Assembly (NCBI GenBank): GCA_900556935.1
Contig: USQL01000051.1
Location: 1 to 16,415, forward strand
Origin: an uncultured Eubacteriales bacterium
GTDB taxonomy: Bacteria; Bacillota; Clostridia; Oscillospirales; Oscillospiraceae
Length of the DNA stretch: 16,415 nucleotides
Reading direction: 5' to 3'
Of the stretch, positions 14,352 through 16,415 are shown in pieces. The position numbers were made by a program, and so were the translations under genes. Below the pieces are notes generated by a model. That model was not told the DNA's origin. It saw only the letters and a program-made list of their open reading frames with translations, and did no database searches. Positions within the stretch are counted from its first letter, which is position 1, and every line of letters begins with the position of its first letter.

Positions 14352-15743
14352 TCACCCCTCGCAAAGCATCACGTTCTCGCTGCTTTGTGCCAACGCTTTC
14401 AGTTCCTCCGTAAAGCCGGACGCGCTGAACAGGACAAACCATGTTTTCCGTTTTTCCCGCTCCCAGGCTACAAACGCGCTCTTTGCTTCCAGCTCCCGGA
14501 GAACGCTTACGCCCACGGGCTCCGTCCAGTATTTGCACTCGCCCAAAATCAAATTCTTGCCGTCGGGGTCCAGGCCCGCAATATCGATTTCGTCCCTGGC
14601 ATCCCACCAGCGCCCCAGCTTTGCAAAGTGAAAGGGCCAGGCATCTTCCGCATTCAATTCCCACATCCGTTCCCGGCACACATCCTCGTAGACAAAGGCA
14701 ATGTGATTCTTCACAAGGCTTTTCCTGATCTTGTCCATCACGATGGCGCTGTGACCACTTTCGATAAAGCTCATATTGGGATATACAAAGGCGAACCAAA
14801 ACCTGAGATAGTTGTCCTTGATTTTGTACAGGCCCTTCTTGCTCCTTTCCGGGTTCTCCTCCGTAATAGGCACTTCCCGTTCCAAAATATCCAGGTCAAT
14901 GAGTGTTTTCAGGTATTTTGTCAGGCTGGTGGCCTTAACCTCCAGCAGCGCCGACATTGCGGACAGCTTGGTATTGCCCGCAGCAATGGCCCGGATGATG
15001 GAGAAATAGCTTCCCACCTCGCTGACCTCCTGCTGCAGCAGGAAGTAGGGCTCGTCGTACAGGTAGCCGGACCGATTGAGCACGCACCTGCCAATGGCGG
15101 TGTAAAGATCGCCGCGCTCTGAAAACAGCTCAATATATTTCGGAACTCCGCCGGTAATGGCATACATTTCTATCAGCTCTCTCCGGCTTTTGCCCGGGAA
15201 AAATTCGTGATAGTAGGCAAAGGGAATCTGTTTCAGTCGAATCTGCGCGGTCCGCCTGCCATAGAGAGGGCTTCCGTAGGCCAGGGTCTGGGATTCCATC
15301 ATGGAGATCAAAGAGCCGCAGAGGATCACCATAACCGACTTGTCCTTTAGAATTTCCTCCCAAATCCGCTGGAAAATAGACGGAAACGCCGGATTTGCTT
15401 TTCCAAGATATTGGAATTCATCCAAAACTAAAACCGGTTTCCGGGGAAAGTCCGCATCCATGATGGCCTTGAACAGCACATCCCAGCTTTTGACCTCGGC
15501 ACCGCGCAGCAGGTCGCTGCCTATAAAATCCGCGGTCTTTTCCCGAAAGGAATTCCGGTTCTGAGCTTCCGATTCCTCGCTGGCAAGGAAAAACAAGGCA
15601 TTTTTATCCTTGATAAATTCCGAAATCAGGGTGGTTTTTCCAACTCTCCGCCGCCCATACAGAATGACCAGCGCGCTCCCGTCCCGCTCATACTCATGCT
15701 GCAATGTTTCCAGTTCTTCTTCCCGATCAACAAAATGGTGCAT
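14352..15743 (-). CDS. ATPase_2/DUF234-type P-loop ATPase with nuclease-like C-terminus
   Basis: The 463-aa protein has a Walker A YGRRRVGKTT (29-38), Walker B VLVLDEFQYL (104-113) and sensor-like ILCGSLISMM (140-149). There is a winged-helix middle (TGGVPKYIELF, about 197-207; SLTKYLKTLIDLDILER, about 273-289) and a C-terminal DUF234 domain with DEIDIAG (Asp387) and ILGECKYW (Glu402, Lys404), the D...ExK layout of PD-(D/E)XK-type nucleases. This is the archaeal-type ATPase family common in anaerobes, often scattered and mobile; its cellular role is unsettled, although DNA-related or defence/selfish roles are suspected. The ATG at 15743 has AGGAGG upstream. It is a single-gene unit with its own promoter and palindrome, bounded by terminators on both sides and by 28-bp direct repeats, which suggests acquisition as a unit. 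Confidence 0.88.
   Translation of the reverse strand: MHHFVDREEELETLQHEYERDGSALVILYGRRRVGKTTLISEFIKDKNALFFLASEESEAQNRNSFREKTADFIGSDLLRGAEVKSWDVLFKAIMDADFPRKPVLVLDEFQYLGKANPAFPSIFQRIWEEILKDKSVMVILCGSLISMMESQTLAYGSPLYGRRTAQIRLKQIPFAYYHEFFPGKSRRELIEMYAITGGVPKYIELFSERGDLYTAIGRCVLNRSGYLYDEPYFLLQQEVSEVGSYFSIIRAIAAGNTKLSAMSALLEVKATSLTKYLKTLIDLDILEREVPITEENPERSKKGLYKIKDNYLRFWFAFVYPNMSFIESGHSAIVMDKIRKSLVKNHIAFVYEDVCRERMWELNAEDAWPFHFAKLGRWWDARDEIDIAGLDPDGKNLILGECKYWTEPVGVSVLRELEAKSAFVAWEREKRKTWFVLFSASGFTEELKALAQSSENVMLCEG
14353..14370. repeat. Degenerate short repeat, copy A
   Basis: CACCCCTCGCAAAGCATC overlaps the ATPase stop codon region and resembles 14261-14279 with one indel and two substitutions. 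It may be part of the same junction that carries the 28-bp repeat. Confidence 0.35.
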
Positions 15744-15769
15744 AGTAGCTGCCTCCTTCCTTGCTATTT

Positions 15770-15797
15770 ATTATACTTTAAATTATTATAATTTCAA
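15770..15797 (-). promoter_or_regulatory. Promoter of the ATPase gene
   Basis: TTGAAA (15797-15792) and a perfect TATAAT (15775-15770), with a 16-nt spacer, lie 26 bases before the ATG. Both hexamers fall within or at the edge of the 33-bp palindrome, implying that whatever binds the palindrome would occlude the polymerase. Confidence 0.65.
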
Positions 15798-15803
15798 GTA
15801 TAA
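15771..15803. repeat. 33-bp near-perfect AT-rich palindrome over the ATPase promoter
   Basis: Fifteen of sixteen base pairs match around a single central base at 15787; the only mismatch is 15779/15795. Arms begin TTATACTT and end AAGTATAA. It spans the -35 and the spacer and reaches into the -10. Such a dyad suggests a large operator, possibly autoregulatory, or a recognition site of a mobile unit. Confidence 0.85.
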
Positions 15804-15834
15804 CTTCTTGTCGTGCTCTGTATTTTATTGCGGC

Positions 15835-15889
15835 AAAAAGCGGCAATCCGTCTCGTGCCCCCTTTTGGGGCCTGACGGCTTGCCGCTTT
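15835..15889 (-). terminator. Rho-independent terminator after the 74-aa gene
   Basis: A 16-bp stem (15837-15852 with 15874-15889, one mismatch in the middle) has an inner GCCCC/GGGGC helix (15857-15871). It is followed on the minus strand by TTTTT (15839-15835). It is 36 bases after the small gene's stop. Confidence 0.9.
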
Positions 15890-15925
15890 CCTTTGTCTGT
15901 TTTCGTTTCCCTCGCTGCCAGTCTT

Positions 15926-16150
15926 TTAATACCCGCAGCCGGACCGCTCCGGGCCGTTCATGGCGGAGGTGTAGCCGGTGCGGAAGGACATGGTAATTTC
16001 CGACAGCTCCCGGATTCCGTAAATATAATCGTCGTACATATCCGCCAGCCCGCCGCTGCATTCATCGCAGCCACCCAGCAGGCCCAGAGATTCCTCCACA
16101 ATCTGACGGCGCTCCGCCTCTGTGGTATCCTGAATCAAATAGCTTTTCAT
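15926..16150 (-). CDS. 74-aa Cys-containing small protein, unknown function
   Basis: The protein starts MKSYLIQDTTEAERRQIVEE and has a GGCDECSGG CxxC (Cys28, Cys31), an acidic/aromatic middle (MYDDYIYGIREL) and the tail NGPERSGCGY with Cys72. No signal peptide or membrane segment is visible; it should be cytoplasmic. The ATG at 16150 has GGAGGGAG about eight bases upstream, and a matching promoter and terminator flank it, so it is a complete single-gene unit. I have a weak memory of similar small proteins in Clostridia, often misnamed PurH-like, but no function is established to my knowledge. The three cysteines could bind a metal. The last 28 bases of coding sequence (up to the penultimate codon) are duplicated beyond the ATPase gene. 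Confidence 0.75.
   Translation of the reverse strand: MKSYLIQDTTEAERRQIVEESLGLLGGCDECSGGLADMYDDYIYGIRELSEITMSFRTGYTSAMNGPERSGCGY
15932..15959. repeat. 28-bp direct repeat, right copy
   Basis: This copy is identical to 14300-14327. It codes for most of NGPERSGCG at the C-terminus of the 74-aa protein, in the same frame as in the left copy. Confidence 0.95.
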
Positions 16151-16181
16151 TTTCTTTGCTCCCTCCGGAAATGTTTTTTCT

Positions 16182-16210
16182 ATTTTACCCGAAACGGCGC
16201 AAAATGTCCA
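16182..16210 (-). promoter_or_regulatory. Promoter of the 74-aa gene
   Basis: TGGACA (16210-16205) and TAAAAT (16187-16182) have a 17-nt spacer, each one base from consensus, about 31 bases before the ATG. Confidence 0.65.
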
Positions 16211-16222
16211 GGGGTGCGTAGA

Positions 16223-16242
16223 GGCCGATGTGGGCATCGGCC
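16223..16242. repeat. Perfect 8-bp hairpin next to the junction structure
   Basis: GGCCGATG-TGGG-CATCGGCC is an 8-bp perfect stem with a four-base loop, 12 bases before the large cloverleaf-like structure. There is no T run on either side. Confidence 0.7.
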
Positions 16243-16254
16243 CCGGTGATGGAC

Positions 16255-16379
16255 GATATAGGACTCGATTGCTGATTTTGCCCTTGGGGGCAAAATCAGA
16301 AGGTTGCAACCAGTTTTTGAACTGGTTGCTGCCATGTGCCACCGGCACATGGCATTGAAATGGGTTCGAGTCCTGTATC
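16255..16379 (+). other. Cloverleaf-like four-way junction of perfect hairpins (candidate structured RNA or DNA element)
   Basis: A 14-bp closing stem (16255-16268 with 16366-16379, one wobble) encloses three hairpins. H1 is 12 bp perfect (16272-16283 with 16288-16299, loop TTGG). H2 is 10 bp perfect (16306-16315 with 16320-16329, loop TTTG). H3 is 11 bp perfect (16330-16340 with 16344-16354, loop ACC). The one non-Watson-Crick closing pair, T16259/G16375, is a G-U pair in plus-strand RNA but an A-C mismatch in minus-strand RNA, which mildly favours a plus-strand transcript. The region has no convincing ORF. It is not a tRNA: arms are too long and there is no acceptor pairing, although the 3' side contains GGGTTCGAGTCC. 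It could be a structured RNA, a retron-like or mobile-element end, or a dispersed repeat. Confidence 0.6.
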
Positions 16380-16395
16380 TGCTAATCGAGTAGGA

Positions 16396-16411
16396 GGGGC
16401 TGAATAGCCCC
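16396..16411. repeat. 6-bp GC hairpin at the right edge
   Basis: GGGGCT-GAAT-AGCCCC is a perfect 6-bp stem with a four-base loop, 17 bases after the cloverleaf and 4 bases before the window end. It may be the next helix of the same element, which would then continue beyond the window. Confidence 0.6.
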
Positions 16412-16415
16412 GACC

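Noticed and set aside
14152..14799. N-terminal extension of the fused hydrolase by 216 residues
   Set aside because: It runs through a promoter, a terminator and the antisense-free 3' end of the ATPase gene in another frame; the composition is unlike a protein domain.
16355..16390. tRNA suggested by GGGTTCGAGTCC
   Set aside because: The T-arm-like motif is really the 3' strand of a 14-bp closing stem. There is no 7-bp acceptor stem, no proper D or anticodon arm and no CCA.
16223..16415. CRISPR array
   Set aside because: The hairpins differ from each other in sequence, and there are no regularly spaced direct repeats.

Overview
The window looks like chromosomal DNA from a GC-rich, low-oxygen Firmicute, most likely a gut Clostridia/Oscillospirales-type bacterium. 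This rests on strong AGGAGG-type ribosome sites, housekeeping-type promoters and the gene families present (Aquifex-type aconitase, DUF6320, ATPase_2/DUF234, heterodimeric ABC exporter). No 16S or marker gene is present, so the assignment is inference. Every convincing protein gene is on the minus strand, so transcription runs from high to low coordinates.

Region 1 (1-7767) is a tricarboxylate/2-oxoglutarate metabolism block. In transcription order it holds a promoter with a possible LysR site, an Aquifex-type aconitase, an isocitrate dehydrogenase-family enzyme translationally coupled to it, two paralogous LysR regulators that overlap by 41 nt, a terminator, then a second operon. That operon has its own promoter preceded by a textbook LysR palindrome. 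It encodes a beta-propeller lactonase, a MatC-like (di/tricarboxylate) carrier, an intercistronic stem-loop, and the first 39 codons of a glutamate-synthase-beta-type Fe-S/flavin oxidoreductase that runs off the left edge. Together they suggest uptake of an organic acid and its conversion via isocitrate to 2-oxoglutarate, possibly to glutamate. The true substrate is unknown.

Region 2 (7768-14218) is a membrane/lipid-type block. It holds a fused alpha/beta-hydrolase plus alcohol-acetyltransferase-like protein with a small zinc-ribbon membrane protein (DUF6320), then a heterodimeric ABC exporter whose two subunits carry complementary degenerate and canonical ATP-site motifs. The exporter has its own promoter overlapped by an inverted repeat. 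A terminator closes the operon.

Region 3 (14219-16415) is the most unusual. An ATPase_2/DUF234 ATPase with a nuclease-like C-terminal motif has a private promoter buried in a 33-bp near-perfect palindrome. It is bracketed by two identical 28-bp direct repeats. One repeat is the in-frame 3' end of a 74-aa Cys-containing small protein upstream. The other is the in-frame 3' end of an 18-codon mini-ORF that starts 2 nt after the ATPase stop. Recombination between them would excise the ATPase and leave an intact small gene. At the right edge is a cluster of perfect hairpins arranged as a four-way, cloverleaf-like junction closed by a 14-bp stem. It codes for nothing I recognise and may be a structured RNA or mobile DNA element cut by the window end.
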